Below the pieces are notes generated by a model, which saw only the letters and a program-made list of their open reading frames with translations, was not told where the DNA came from and ran no database searches. Of a DNA stretch of 64,000 bases, positions 27,746 through 36,699 are shown piece by piece. Numbering within the stretch: the stretch's first letter is position 1; each line of letters starts with the position of its first letter. The DNA comes from Streptomyces sp. PH10-H1. Its GTDB lineage: Bacteria > Actinomycetota > Actinomycetes > Streptomycetales > Streptomycetaceae. The DNA lies in the NCBI RefSeq assembly GCF_030063355.1, contig NZ_JASISZ010000002.1, positions 225,567 through 289,566 on the forward strand, read 5' to 3'. A program made the translations under genes and the position numbers.

Positions 27746-28731
27746 GCGGCGGCGGTCACCGACCCGGCCTCGCCGAGGACGAAGACGGGGTCGACCTGGG
27801 ACGCCAGGTCGGCGCCCGTCTTCGCGTTTCCCCAACTCTCGGCGTTCTTCAGATGGAAGTGCACCATCTGGCGCGTGTAGCGCTCCCAGTCGCGGTTCCC
27901 GTACGAGGCGTCGGCCGTCTCGTGCATCGTGCGCAGCGTGCGGCGGTTGGTGTCCTCCAGCAGTTCGAAGCGGGGCGGGCGGCCCTTCTCCATCGCGCGC
28001 ACCCAGTCGGAGTGGCCGACGGTGGCCAGCAGGTCCTCGCCGGTCTCGTCGCGCAGGAACGCCAGGTCGTCGGGGCCCTGCACCTTGTTGCCGATGACGC
28101 GCAGCGCGACGCCGAAGTCGCGGGCGTACTCCTTGTACTGGCGGTAGACGGCGACGCCCTTGCGGGTCGGCTCGGCGACCAGGAAGGTCATGTCGAAACG
28201 GGTGAACATCCCGGAGGCGAAGGAGTCGCTGCCGGCCGTCATGTCCACCACGACGTATTCGTCGCGGCCGTCGGCCAGATGGTTCAGGCACAGCTCCACC
28301 GCTCCGACCTTGGAGTGGTAGCAGGCGACGCCGAGGTCGGACTCGTTGAACGGGCCGGTCGCCATCAGCTGAACGGCGGCGCCGTCGTCCAGGGGGACGG
28401 TCCGGGAGCAGGCGGCGTAGACGGGGTTGTCCTCGACCACCCGCAGCAGGCGCGAGCCGCTGCCCGGCGGCGTTGTCTTGATCATGGTCTCGGCGGAGCC
28501 GATCCGGGGGTTGGTGCCCCGCAGATACCCCTTGATCTCCGGCAGGTGGGCGCCCATCGCGGGGAACGCGGCGGCCTCCTCCTCGCTCAGGCCGAGGGCC
28601 GGGCCCAGGTGCTGGTTGATGTCGGCATCGACGGCGACGACGGGGACACGGATGTCCGCGAGGTGGCGGATGAACAGGGAGGACAGCGTGGTCTTGCCGC
28701 TGCCGCCCTTTCCAACGAAAGCGATCTTCAT
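27718..28731 (-). CDS. MinD/CooC-like P-loop ATPase
   Basis: The 337-residue protein starts MKIAFVGKGGSGKTTLSSLF, a deviant Walker A of the MinD/ParA/CooC type at residues 7-15, followed by VVAVDADINQHLG, which favours the CooC (metal-chaperone) subgroup over chromosome partition. A VVVDMTAGSD strand matches Walker B/switch II. The partner or metal is not known; no CO dehydrogenase is nearby. The ORF could start further upstream, but MKIAF is the usual start. The convergent lipoprotein gene abuts it without a spacer, separated by the 28-bp duplication. Confidence 0.82.
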   Translation of the reverse strand: MKIAFVGKGGSGKTTLSSLFIRHLADIRVPVVAVDADINQHLGPALGLSEEEAAAFPAMGAHLPEIKGYLRGTNPRIGSAETMIKTTPPGSGSRLLRVVEDNPVYAACSRTVPLDDGAAVQLMATGPFNESDLGVACYHSKVGAVELCLNHLADGRDEYVVVDMTAGSDSFASGMFTRFDMTFLVAEPTRKGVAVYRQYKEYARDFGVALRVIGNKVQGPDDLAFLRDETGEDLLATVGHSDWVRAMEKGRPPRFELLEDTNRRTLRTMHETADASYGNRDWERYTRQMVHFHLKNAESWGNAKTGADLASQVDPVFVLGEAGSVTAAATATALTSG

Positions 28732-28837
28732 GTTCGCCAAGGGTAGTCGGATCTCTACGTGCAGTGACGGTTTGGAGTGGGGAAGGCCACTCGATCGGGG
28801 TCTATGGGGCCGTTGTGCGGTGCGTAGGGTCGTACTC

Positions 28838-29659
28838 ATGGGTACGAACGCTGATCCGCTCGCCATCCTCGGTTCTTTGCCCGGCGTGGCCGAGGCCGTG
28901 GACTCCGTACGGCAGTCCGTGGACAAGGTCTACGGCCACCGGGTGATGCGCCGCCGTTCCGACGAGGTGACGTCGGAGGCGGCGCTGCGCGGCGCGCGCG
29001 GTTCCGCCGCGCTGGCCGGGGCCGACTGGCCGCTGGAGGAGATGCGCCGCCGCAGCGACTTCTCCGCGGACGACGAGGCCCGCACGGTGGGCGCCGCGCT
29101 GCGGCTGACCGCCGAGGCAGGCCAGCTGCTCAGCGTGTGGCGGCAGTCGCCGGTGCAGGCGCTGGCCCGGCTGCACCTGGTGGCGGCGGGCGGTGGCGCC
29201 CCGGCGGACACGGTCGGCCGGCCGCGGCTGGCCGGCGAACCGGTCGTCGAGCCGCTGGTGGAACTCCCGCTTCCGGAGTCGGGAGAGGTCGCCGCCCGGC
29301 TGGACGGCCTGGTGGGGCTGTTGCGCGCGGGGAGCGCGGCGCCCGCGCTCGTCGTCGGCGCGGTGGTGCACGGCGAACTGCTGTCACTGCGGCCGTTCGG
29401 CTCCTTCAACGGGCCGGTCGCGCGCGCCGCGGAGCGCATCGTGCTGGTGGGCAGCGGTCTGGACCCCAAGTCGATCTGTCCCGCCGAGGTGGGACACGCC
29501 GAACTCGGGCGGGCCGACTACCTCAAGGCGCTGGAGGGTTACGCGTCCGGGACGCCGGAAGGCATGGCGTCCTGGATCGGGCACTGTGGGAAGGCGCTGG
29601 AACTCGGCGTACGCGAGAGCGTCGCGGTGTGTGAGGCGCTGCAGCGCGGCGCGGCCTGA
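28838..29659 (+). CDS. Fic-like domain protein (degenerate Fic motif)
   Basis: The 273-residue protein is helical. The phrase LRPFGSFNGPVARAAERI occupies the place and spacing of the Fic motif HPFx(D/E)GNGRxxR, but the catalytic His is Arg and the GNGR is FNGP, so AMP-transfer activity is unlikely. Upstream residues LLSVWRQSPVQALARLH and the surrounding helices fit the Fic core. In Streptomyces genomes this gene is often labelled oxidoreductase; no dinucleotide-binding motif is visible to support that. It lies divergent from the ATPase, 106 bp away. Confidence 0.6.
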   Translation: MGTNADPLAILGSLPGVAEAVDSVRQSVDKVYGHRVMRRRSDEVTSEAALRGARGSAALAGADWPLEEMRRRSDFSADDEARTVGAALRLTAEAGQLLSVWRQSPVQALARLHLVAAGGGAPADTVGRPRLAGEPVVEPLVELPLPESGEVAARLDGLVGLLRAGSAAPALVVGAVVHGELLSLRPFGSFNGPVARAAERIVLVGSGLDPKSICPAEVGHAELGRADYLKALEGYASGTPEGMASWIGHCGKALELGVRESVAVCEALQRGAA

Positions 29660-29718
29660 CGTCTGAGCCCTGAAAGGCCTGAAGCCTGAAAGGTCGAAGT
29701 CTGAGCTCTGAAAGGGTT

Positions 29719-29744
29719 GCGGCGGCACCCTAGGGTGCCGCCGC
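29719..29744. terminator. Perfect palindrome terminator after the Fic-like gene
   Basis: GCGGCGGCACCC and its complement flank TA; this 26-bp palindrome ends transcription of the Fic-like gene. The remaining 260 bp to 30001 contain no convincing gene, only short CTGAAAG-type repeats before the hairpin (29669-29715) and a relatively AT-rich end near 29985. Confidence 0.7.
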
Positions 29745-30001
29745 TGGCATGTCCGTCGCGTTACCATGCGTGCTCGATTTTTGCCGATCAGGTCGGGGAC
29801 TTTGCCCGTCACCTGGTGCGGCTGGCCCGGTTAGCGGGTCGGCTGCGCGTGGGTGCCCGACTTCCATGCTGGGTCCGTGTGGCCAGATTCTCTACGGTCT
29901 TCCTCTCGGAACGTCCGTGGTCTCGCGGGCCTGATTCCTTTCTACCGCTGATGCGGCCGAAGTGGAACCCCAGGCCACAGTTCTTTACATTTAATATTCA
30001 A

Positions 30002-30841
30002 TCAGGACAAAAGCGATGGGCGTCGTCTGCGGGCGGCGTACCAGACGAGTCCGGCGGTGGCGGCCGCCGCTCCCACGGCCGCGGCGGCGAGCACCGGGCG
30101 CGGCGGCATCGACAGCGTCGGGATCCGCTGATTGAGCCGTACCGGCCGGTTGAAGGTGAGGACCGGCCATTCCCTGCTGGTCGCCTCCCGGCGCAGCCCC
30201 CGGTCCGGATTGACCGCGTACGGATGACCAACGACCTCGAGCATGGGGATGTCGGTCACCGAATCGCTGTACGCGAACGACCGTTCCAGGTCGTACCCCT
30301 CGGACGTGGCGAGCCCGATGATCGCCTCCGCCTTGGCCGGGCCGTAGACGTAGTGCTCGATCTCGCCCGTGTAGCAGCCGCCCTCGGCGACCATTTGGGT
30401 GGCGATCACATGGTCGGCGCCGAGCATCCGGCCGATCGGCTCGACGACCTCGGCTCCCGAGGCGCTCACGATGACGACGTCCCGGCCGGCGGCGTGATGC
30501 TCCTCGATGAGGGACGCGGCCTCGTCATAGATGATCGGGTCGATGAGGTCGTGCAGCGTCTCGGCCACGATCTCCCTGACCTGCTGAACGTTCCAGCCGC
30601 GGCACAGTTCGGAGAGGTACTTGCGCATCCCCTCCATCTGGTCGTGGTCGGCTCCGCCCACGAGGTACACGAACTGGGCGTAGGCGGTGCGCAGCACGGC
30701 CCGGCGATTGATCAGGCCGCCTTGGTAGAAGGATCTGCTGAAGGCCAGGGTGCTCGACTTGGCGATCACGGTCTTGTCGAGGTCGAAGAATGCTGCGGTG
30801 CGCGGAGACAGGTGGTTTTCCACGAGCACGAGCATAAGCAA
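30002..30841 (-). CDS. HAD-IB family phosphatase with C-terminal membrane helix
   Basis: This 279-residue SerB-like hydrolase has motif I AAFFDLDKTV (nucleophile Asp, second Asp as acid/base), motif II VVIVSASG, a conserved Lys in GPAKAEAI, and motif III AYSDSVTDIPML (metal-binding Asp pair). HAD-IB enzymes of this size act on phospholipid-like or phosphoserine-like substrates. The C-terminal stretch VLAAAAVGAAAATAGLVWYA plus ARRRR is one membrane anchor, placing the enzyme at the inner face. MLMLVLVENH is the longest start. Confidence 0.85.
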   Translation of the reverse strand: MLMLVLVENHLSPRTAAFFDLDKTVIAKSSTLAFSRSFYQGGLINRRAVLRTAYAQFVYLVGGADHDQMEGMRKYLSELCRGWNVQQVREIVAETLHDLIDPIIYDEAASLIEEHHAAGRDVVIVSASGAEVVEPIGRMLGADHVIATQMVAEGGCYTGEIEHYVYGPAKAEAIIGLATSEGYDLERSFAYSDSVTDIPMLEVVGHPYAVNPDRGLRREATSREWPVLTFNRPVRLNQRIPTLSMPPRPVLAAAAVGAAAATAGLVWYAARRRRPSLLS

Positions 30842-30971
30842 CCACCATTCGGCGTAAGCTGAGGCGCGTGGGTTTGCCTGAGAAGGCTCTCGGGTACACC
30901 ATGGAAGTCACGGATCGTTCGCGACCGTGCTAACCCGGTCTGGCTCCTCCCCCCCCGAGTCGGACTGTGGG

Positions 30972-31006
30972 GACGACCCCCGCTCTCCCCCCCGGCGGGG
31001 GTCGTC
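30972..31006. terminator. GC-rich stem-loop in the gap before the Tad genes
   Basis: GACGACCCCCG pairs with CGGGGGTCGTC across a C-rich loop. It lies between the divergently transcribed HAD gene and the CpaE-like gene, so it may be an upstream terminator, an attenuator in either leader, or a small RNA end. The rest of the 413-bp gap (30842-31254) shows no gene. Confidence 0.5.
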
Positions 31007-31254
31007 GCATGTCCGGATGTCTTTCCGGAGCGACTTCCCGGTATCTCTCCTTCCTCTTGTGATGACTACGACGTGTCACGTTCCGTAATCGTTGCGCTCC
31101 GGTGGAGAAGTCACCCATGTGGGTGGCGGAGTTATCCACAACTGCCGGGTTATCCACGGAATCCGACCAAGATCATCAGAAATCCCCCGACGGCCGGACT
31201 CTGTTCGCAGGCGATGCACACCGTGCACGCGGGACGAACGAGGGGGACAGGGCC

Positions 31255-32364
31255 GTGGCTGAATCCATCACACCCGACCGGAGGCCGGCAGCCGCCGATG
31301 AACCGGGCGGACCGCTGATCGTCACTCAGGACGAGGCGCTGCTCGACGATCTGCTGCGGCTGTGCGCCGCGGCCGGCGCGGAACCCGAAGTGGCTTTCGG
31401 AGCCCCGCCGCGAGCGGGCAGCTGGGAATCCGCACCGTTGGTCCTCGTCGGCACCGACGACACCACCCGGGTACGAGGCGCCGTCCGGCGCAAGGGCGTG
31501 CTGCTCGTCGGCCGGGATCTGGACGACCAGGACGTGTGGCGCAGGGCCGTCGACATCGGCGCCGACCATGTGCTCTTCCTGCCCGACGCCGAGACCTGGC
31601 TGGTAGACCGGATCGCCGATGTGGCCGAGGGAGTCACAGAACCCGCCCTGACCATCGGCGTGGTGGGCGGCCGCGGCGGTGCCGGGGCCAGCACCCTGGC
31701 CTGCGCCCTCGCGGTCACCGCGGCCCGCGACGGCCGGCGCGCGATGCTCATTGACGGCGATCCGCTCGGCGGAGGCCTCGACATCCTGCTCGGCGCGGAG
31801 CGCACCGGCGGACTGCGCTGGCCCGACCTCGCCGACTCCCGCGGGCGCGTCAACAGCGGTGCGCTGGAGGAGTCGCTGCCGCGGCTGGACGCGCTCAGTG
31901 TCCTCAGCTGGGACCGCAGCGATTCGGTCGTCATCCCGCCGCAGGCCATGCGGTCCGTGCTGGGCGCGGCCCGGCGGCGGGGCGGGGTCGTCGTCGTGGA
32001 CCTGCCCCGCCGGGTCGATGAGTCGGTCGCGGAATCACTGGCCCAGATCGACGTGGGACTCCTCGTCGTTCCGGCCGAGTTGCGTGCGGTGGCCGCGGCC
32101 ACCCGGGTCGCGGCGGCGGTCAGCATGGTCCTCAAGGACCTGCGAGTGGTCGCCCGGGGGCCGTTCGCCTCCGGACTCGGCGACGAGGAGATCGCCAGAC
32201 TCATCGGCCTGCGGCTGGCCGGCGAACTCCCGCCGGAACCAGGGCTGCTGGATGCCCAGGACGGCGGACGGCCACCCGGCGCGAGCGGCCGTGGGCCGCT
32301 GGCCCGCTTCTGCTCCGCGTTCCTGGCCCAGGCCCTGCCCAGCGGCGGGGGCGTGCCGGTATGA
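31255..32364 (+). CDS. ssd: CpaE/Ssd-like P-loop ATPase of the Tad locus
   Basis: This 369-residue protein has an N-terminal receiver-like domain without a clear phospho-Asp pair, then a MinD/CpaE ATPase domain with deviant Walker [18 protein letters not shown] and [16 protein letters not shown]. It is known as septum-site-determining protein (Ssd) in actinobacteria; CpaE localises Tad/Flp pilus machinery. GTG 31255 was chosen for AGGGGGA upstream and because it starts at the conserved region. It overlaps the downstream TadA/CpaF gene by 4 bases (ATGA). Confidence 0.85.
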   Translation: MAESITPDRRPAAADEPGGPLIVTQDEALLDDLLRLCAAAGAEPEVAFGAPPRAGSWESAPLVLVGTDDTTRVRGAVRRKGVLLVGRDLDDQDVWRRAVDIGADHVLFLPDAETWLVDRIADVAEGVTEPALTIGVVGGRGGAGASTLACALAVTAARDGRRAMLIDGDPLGGGLDILLGAERTGGLRWPDLADSRGRVNSGALEESLPRLDALSVLSWDRSDSVVIPPQAMRSVLGAARRRGGVVVVDLPRRVDESVAESLAQIDVGLLVVPAELRAVAAATRVAAAVSMVLKDLRVVARGPFASGLGDEEIARLIGLRLAGELPPEPGLLDAQDGGRPPGASGRGPLARFCSAFLAQALPSGGGVPV

Positions 32365-33365
32365 GCGCGGACCGACCGGAACCACGAGCGGCGCTCCTGG
32401 ACGCCGTCAGGCTGCGCCTCGCGGAGTACAGCGGGGATCCGACGCCCAGCCGGGTGGCGGCCGCGCTGCGCGCGGAAGGGCGGCTGCTGGGCGACACCGA
32501 AGTGCTCGGCGTCGTCACCGCGCTGCGGTCCGAGATGGTCGGTGCCGGACCGCTGGAACCCCTGCTCGCCGACCCGGACGTCACCGATGTGCTCGTCAAC
32601 GGGCCGGCCGAGGTGTGGGTCGACCGGGGCGGCGGGCTGGAGCGCAGTGATGTCGGCTTCAAGGACACCGCCGCCGTGCGCCGGCTCGCCCAGCGGCTCG
32701 CGACGACCGCCGGCCGAAGGCTGGACGACGCCCGGCCATGGGTCGACGCCAGGCTCCCGGACGGCACCCGGCTGCATGCCGTGCTGCCGCCCGTCGTCGT
32801 CGGCTCGCCGTGCCTGTCGCTGCGCGTCGTGCGGGCCCGGGCCTTCGGTCTGGACGAACTCATCGCCGCGGGCACCATGGACGCCGAGACCGCCCGGCTG
32901 CTGCGAGCCGTCCTGGACGCCCGGCTCTCGTTCATGATCAGCGGTGGCACCGGCTCAGGCAAGACCACGCTGCTCAGCTGTCTGCTGGGGCTTGTCGAAC
33001 CGCGTATGCGCATCGTGCTCGCTGAGGACTCCGCGGAACTGCGGCCCGACCACCCGCATGTCGTACGCCTGGAGACACGACCGGCCAACCAGGAGGGCGC
33101 CGGTCTGGTGGAACTGCGGGATCTGGTGCGGCAGGCGCTGCGGATGCGACCGGACCGGCTGGTGGTTGGTGAGGTCCGCGGACCGGAGGTCACCGATCTG
33201 CTCGCCGCGCTGAACACCGGGCATGAGGGCGGTTGTCGGACATCGCTGAGTGCTTCAGCATCTCACTCAAGATTTCAGCGGTTGGTTCAGCGTCTCGTGC
33301 AGTACTTCAGCGGCCCGAGGGAAGTCAGGCTTCCCCGGCTTCAGTTCCGGGCGAGCAAGCGTTAG
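32361..33365 (+). pseudogene. cpaF: TadA/CpaF secretion ATPase, interrupted by the Tn7-like element
   Basis: Residues 1-291 (to base 33233) are a typical TadA/CpaF ATPase: N-terminal domain, [18 protein letters not shown], Walker [14 protein letters not shown] at about residues 193-205, acidic LAEDSAEL, and Walker [16 protein letters not shown]. The reading then breaks exactly in the conserved [13 protein letters not shown] stretch, where the transposon's TGTCGG end begins, and continues as a 43-residue element-encoded tail to a stop at 33365. Without the His box and C-terminal half, Tad pilus assembly from this locus should be abolished, unless a second cpaF exists. It is the first chromosomal gene lost. 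Confidence 0.92.
33234..33361. repeat. Left transposon end with TnsB-binding-type repeats
   Basis: After TGTCGGAC, the motif TTCAG recurs at positions 21, 41, 53 and 73 from the tip, then once more further in, nearly all followed by C or CGG. Spacings of 20, 12 and 20 give two paired sites. The tip lies in the ruined cpaF frame; the inner edge meets the stop of the first TniQ gene. Confidence 0.8.
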
Positions 33366-34456
33366 TAGCCGCTGCTGTCCTGGATGACTCCGCGGTCGAC
33401 CAGGGTCGCGAAGACGGCCGGGTAGATGTACCGCGTGAGGCGTCCTGGCACGGGCAGCGGTTCGTAGGGTGACCACTTTGACGTGCGAGCTTCCAGTTCT
33501 GCGTGTGCGAGGTCGGCGAACGTCGCAGCCGCTTCGCGCCGGTCCTGTCCTCGGGTGAGGTGGTCGGCCAGACCGATTGCTCCAGCGATCAGCAGCGGGT
33601 GGGCCATCTCTGTGCTTCCGTGAAACTTGGCCAGGTCGTTGTACAGGCGTGATGGGTCTGCGGTGGCGGCAGCGATGGCGGGGTCTGCCGTTGTGAACAT
33701 TTCCGGCGTGCGGAGCTGTAGCGCCACGGAGACCGTGACGGGGAAGGCGAACAACGCCTGCGCCGATGGGCCAGTGGTGGGCCGGGGGCCGTCCCCCAGG
33801 CCGTGGTCGATCCATGCTTGGAGCTGGAGAAGTCGCCTGTCGGTGACGGGTATGACTGGGATGTCCGTGAGGGGCTGTCCGCAGGGGCGTGTGCTGCGTC
33901 TTGCATCCAAGGGAATAGAGCAGGTAAGACGCCTGCTGGGAGGGCCGGTGCGGGTGTCCTGGGGGCTTCGGCATGAGGGGCAGCGGAAGGCGAGGAAGAC
34001 TTCGTGGATCGGGCATGCGTACGACCAGGCCAGCCGCCAGCGCAGCATCCAGCGGCCGCCGTTCTCGCGGATGCAGTGCGGGCACCAGCGTGAATGGTGC
34101 GTGAGGCGAAATTCCGTCCCTATGAAATCGCGGGCGCCATCGGTCCACGGGTCATTGACGGGGAGGGCGGGGAAGCCGGCCTCGAAGTAGCGATTGAGCA
34201 GCATCGCGGCGAGGTCATCCTCGGTGATGCCGGTGGCGATGCTGATATGGGCGAGGTCTGTGCTGGAGCCGGGCTCCCAGCCTCCGGCATAGGGGACCGC
34301 CCGCAGGCGCCAGTACTTCGCGAGAAGCGTGGACCGCCAGCAGAGGTTCTCGAGGGCGACAGCGTCCATCCAGCTGCTGAATGACTCGCCTGGGACGGGC
34401 AGCGGTACGAGCGCCATCCGGCGGGGCCGCTCCAGCGGTCGTACAGAGGTGGGCAC
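33362..34456 (-). CDS. TniQ-family targeting protein 1 (left end)
   Basis: The 364-residue protein has the TniQ N-terminus (RRMALVPLPVPGESFSSWMDAVALEN), then two zinc-finger-like pairs: CPHCIRENGGRW followed by the WRLAWSYACPIHEVFLAFRCPSC segment with its Cys/His residues. TniQ/TnsD proteins bind target DNA or partner complexes and recruit TnsC. Its position right against the left end, alone and facing inward from the end, is unusual, since TniQ genes normally sit with the core. The start could be internal, but MPTSVRPLER is supported by a leader-like preceding region. Role in cpaF targeting is inference. Confidence 0.85.
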   Translation of the reverse strand: MPTSVRPLERPRRMALVPLPVPGESFSSWMDAVALENLCWRSTLLAKYWRLRAVPYAGGWEPGSSTDLAHISIATGITEDDLAAMLLNRYFEAGFPALPVNDPWTDGARDFIGTEFRLTHHSRWCPHCIRENGGRWMLRWRLAWSYACPIHEVFLAFRCPSCRSPQDTRTGPPSRRLTCSIPLDARRSTRPCGQPLTDIPVIPVTDRRLLQLQAWIDHGLGDGPRPTTGPSAQALFAFPVTVSVALQLRTPEMFTTADPAIAAATADPSRLYNDLAKFHGSTEMAHPLLIAGAIGLADHLTRGQDRREAAATFADLAHAELEARTSKWSPYEPLPVPGRLTRYIYPAVFATLVDRGVIQDSSGY

Positions 34457-34608
34457 GATGTGGAGCGTAATGCGCCTGGCTACCTCGGCTCCCTGGTAGG
34501 AGACGGGTTAACCCCACAGGCGCCTCACCCGAGTACGAAGCACTGGAACGTACCGTGGCCTGCGGCGAAGCCCCGCAGCCCCCGGCCAGTAGCAGCCGAG
34601 CGGCCCGG

Positions 34609-35514
34609 TCAGCGACTGCGGCGAAAGATCCGCCGCAGCAGCGAGGGCGATTCCGCGCGCGGGCCTGGCACCACCGGCGTACGGGCCGGCGCAGCCGCCG
34701 GAGGCATTGACCGGGGACTCCTGGTAGAGGGGGTGGGCAGGGCGATGCCGCGTTCGACGGCGATCCGCGCCACGATCTCCCCCGCGTCCACACGGCCGGG
34801 AGCTGTGCGAGGGACGCCGCGTTCAGCAGCGAGCGTCGCCGCGGCGACCCCGGAACGCTTCTCCGCGCTGGGAGGCCGCTTCAGGGTGACCCCGGCGTCG
34901 GTGAGGATGCTCAGGTTCAGCTTCCAGGTGATGGTCGAGCGGCGCCGCCACAATGCGAACGCGGCGTCGATATGGCGGCGGGCCGTCACGCCGTCCATCT
35001 TTGTGACCTTTGTCAGATGCGCGAATGCCTTGGACTCCAGGCCACGGATCTGGGCGTATCCGTAGTGGGTGACGGTGTGGCAGTCGGTGCACAGACAGAT
35101 AAGCCGCTTCAGTGACTGCACGCGGGCCGCGTCGTCGTACAGCCACCGCTCGTGTGCCTCCAGCCACCGCTGGGCCTGCCGGTCCTCGCCAGCGCCGCAT
35201 GCCTCACACCGCATCCCGGCCCGGCGAGTAATCATCCGGCGGAGCCGTTCCCAGTCCCGAGGGGTCACGCAGGAGCGGACGTTGGTGAACCAGCAGCTAG
35301 AGGGCACGAGATCGACAAACAGCCCGTTGCCCAGCGTGCGGTCCTCGCCGGGCAGCAGGTCGGCCACGTCCGGGGCTGCCGCCCACGGCTCCAGCATCGT
35401 CATACCGTTGCGGGGCGCGTACCAGCGCTTGGCGGCCGGGTCCCACCGGGCCCCTGCCTGCTTGGCCTGATCCTTCTCCGCGTACGGAACATCCAGCCAG
35501 ATCCGCTCGACCAC
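34609..35514 (-). CDS. DUF5710 plus HNH-like zinc-finger protein
   Basis: This 301-residue, GTG-started protein follows a GGAGGGGGAG site. Residues ~1-50 are a DUF5710 domain (IWLDVPYAEKDQAKQAG, then RWDPAAKRWYAP), a module also found in plasmid primases and DNA-processing proteins. A CEACG...CLCTDCHTVTHYGYA segment (~110-160) carries the Cys/His pattern of an HNH-type nuclease or zinc finger. The C-terminal region is basic and Pro/Arg-rich. It is the first cargo gene at the left, and could act on DNA entering with plasmids or phage; this is inference. Confidence 0.6.
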   Translation of the reverse strand: MVERIWLDVPYAEKDQAKQAGARWDPAAKRWYAPRNGMTMLEPWAAAPDVADLLPGEDRTLGNGLFVDLVPSSCWFTNVRSCVTPRDWERLRRMITRRAGMRCEACGAGEDRQAQRWLEAHERWLYDDAARVQSLKRLICLCTDCHTVTHYGYAQIRGLESKAFAHLTKVTKMDGVTARRHIDAAFALWRRRSTITWKLNLSILTDAGVTLKRPPSAEKRSGVAAATLAAERGVPRTAPGRVDAGEIVARIAVERGIALPTPSTRSPRSMPPAAAPARTPVVPGPRAESPSLLRRIFRRSR

Positions 35515-35830
35515 CGGTTCTCCCCCTCCATGGCGACGAAGCTGTCGCAGTGCTCTCGGCGGGTTCCGACGCTACCTGCCGCCCGGGGCAGCCACAGAGC
35601 GGTTCACCGATCTTCACGGGCGCGGAATGACTTCACGCCAACTGTGCGTACAGGCTCCCGCCTGTGGGGAGCATTTCCGCAGGCAGCCGCCCGGCCGGTC
35701 GCTTCATTCTGGGTCCCACCCATGTGCAGGGTGCATCTGCGGGGTGGGGGATGGTTGAGAACCTCAAGGTCACAGCGTTGTCCTCGCGGATTCGCGGATG
35801 CAGGTCCGGGGCACGGTGGCCGGATCGGAG

Positions 35831-36116
35831 ATGTGGACGGCGGATCTCAACGAGCTGGCCGCCCGGCTCCCCGAAATGCTGGCCCTGGTCCTGCTCAACC
35901 CCCTCCAGTCACACGAACGAACCTCTCCCGCCCGAGCGGTTCATACGGGCGGCAGCGGCCTGGATCGAAGGTGCCACCGAGAAGACCGCGACCTGGGGAC
36001 GTCAGCGCGTGCTAAGCGTCGTGGCCGACACCGCGGGCGAAGACCTGACGAGGCGGATCCTGCTCCAGCTCCCCGTGGGCTACGACCTGCTCTTCGGCCG
36101 CCCGCAGCCGCTGTAA
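35831..36116 (+). pseudogene. Small hypothetical gene, apparently frameshifted
   Basis: Two frames look coding in succession: MWTADLNELAARLPEMLALV from the ATG at 35831, then, after about 35915, PPERFIRAAAAWIEGATEKTATWG and LQLPVGYDLLFGRPQPL in the next frame, ending at TAA 36114-36116. A single +1 or -1 change would join them to a roughly 95-residue protein. It may be a damaged cargo gene or a sequencing error. No family is recognised. The 320-bp gap before it (35515-35830) shows no gene. Confidence 0.4.
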
Positions 36117-36141
36117 CCGAAGAGCTTCTCCAACGAGAGCG

Positions 36142-36315
36142 TCAGCGCAGCGTGCGGTGATGCCGCCCGGAGCGCCGGATGTGCAGGACCAGGTACACCA
36201 GCGCCGCGACGAACACCACGATGCCGATGATCAGTAGGTAGAACAGGCCTTCGGCGACAGCGCCGATGATGCCCAGCACCATCGCCACGATGACCAGGCT
36301 CAGGAAGAGCGTCAT
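36142..36315 (-). CDS. Small two-helix membrane protein
   Basis: The 57-residue product is almost all hydrophobic (TLFLSLVIVAMVLGIIGAV and FYLLIIGIVVFVAALVYLV), ending in a basic tail HIRRSGRHHRTLR. I place the start at the ATG 36315, since a near-perfect AAAGGAGGT precedes it by 10 bases; a GTG four codons earlier is also possible. Similar small hydrophobic proteins accompany stress-response genes on Streptomyces arms. It neighbours the PRC-barrel gene, probably in one transcript. Confidence 0.7.
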   Translation of the reverse strand: MTLFLSLVIVAMVLGIIGAVAEGLFYLLIIGIVVFVAALVYLVLHIRRSGRHHRTLR

Positions 36316-36342
36316 GACGTAAGGCACCTCCTTTGCGGCCGG

Positions 36343-36699
36343 TCAGCGGCGGGCGAGCTGCCGCTCACCGTTCGCACCGGGCTGGTAGGGCAGGCCGTAG
36401 TGCGCGAAGACCGCCGCCTCGTCCTCGGCGGGCAGGACATCGTCCGTGCCGATCGGCGGGCACTTCTTCACCAGCGACCGGTCGTAGTCGACCTTGACGT
36501 AGCCGGGCCCGACGATCGCGCCGTTCAGCGGGACGAAGACCAGGTGACGCCGGGTGGGCAGCCCGACCTGGATGGTGGCCATGGCAGGCTCGTCGGTGCT
36601 GGTGTCCACGTAGACGGCCTCCAGCGTGCCGATCTTGTGGCCGCCTGCGTCGACGACGTCGTGGGTGCGCCACTCACGGATATCCGCGCTCTGGATCAT
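36343..36699 (-). CDS. PRC-barrel domain protein
   Basis: The 118-residue protein MIQSADIREWRTHDVVDAGG has a PRC-barrel beta domain (HKIGTLEAVYVDTSTDEPAM, then RRHLVFVPLNGAIVGPG and YVKVDYDRSLVK). Such standalone PRC-barrel proteins are common in actinobacterial stress regulons and probably bind proteins or RNA. The long upstream in-frame reading is not coding-like; ATG 36699 has GGGGAACCCCGGG before it. It likely forms an operon with the small membrane protein 28 bp downstream. Confidence 0.8.
   Translation of the reverse strand: MIQSADIREWRTHDVVDAGGHKIGTLEAVYVDTSTDEPAMATIQVGLPTRRHLVFVPLNGAIVGPGYVKVDYDRSLVKKCPPIGTDDVLPAEDEAAVFAHYGLPYQPGANGERQLARR

Noticed and set aside
30842..31100. Possible tRNA or riboswitch in the gap before the Tad genes
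   Set aside because: A stem-loop is present but no cloverleaf or known aptamer pattern could be formed by eye.
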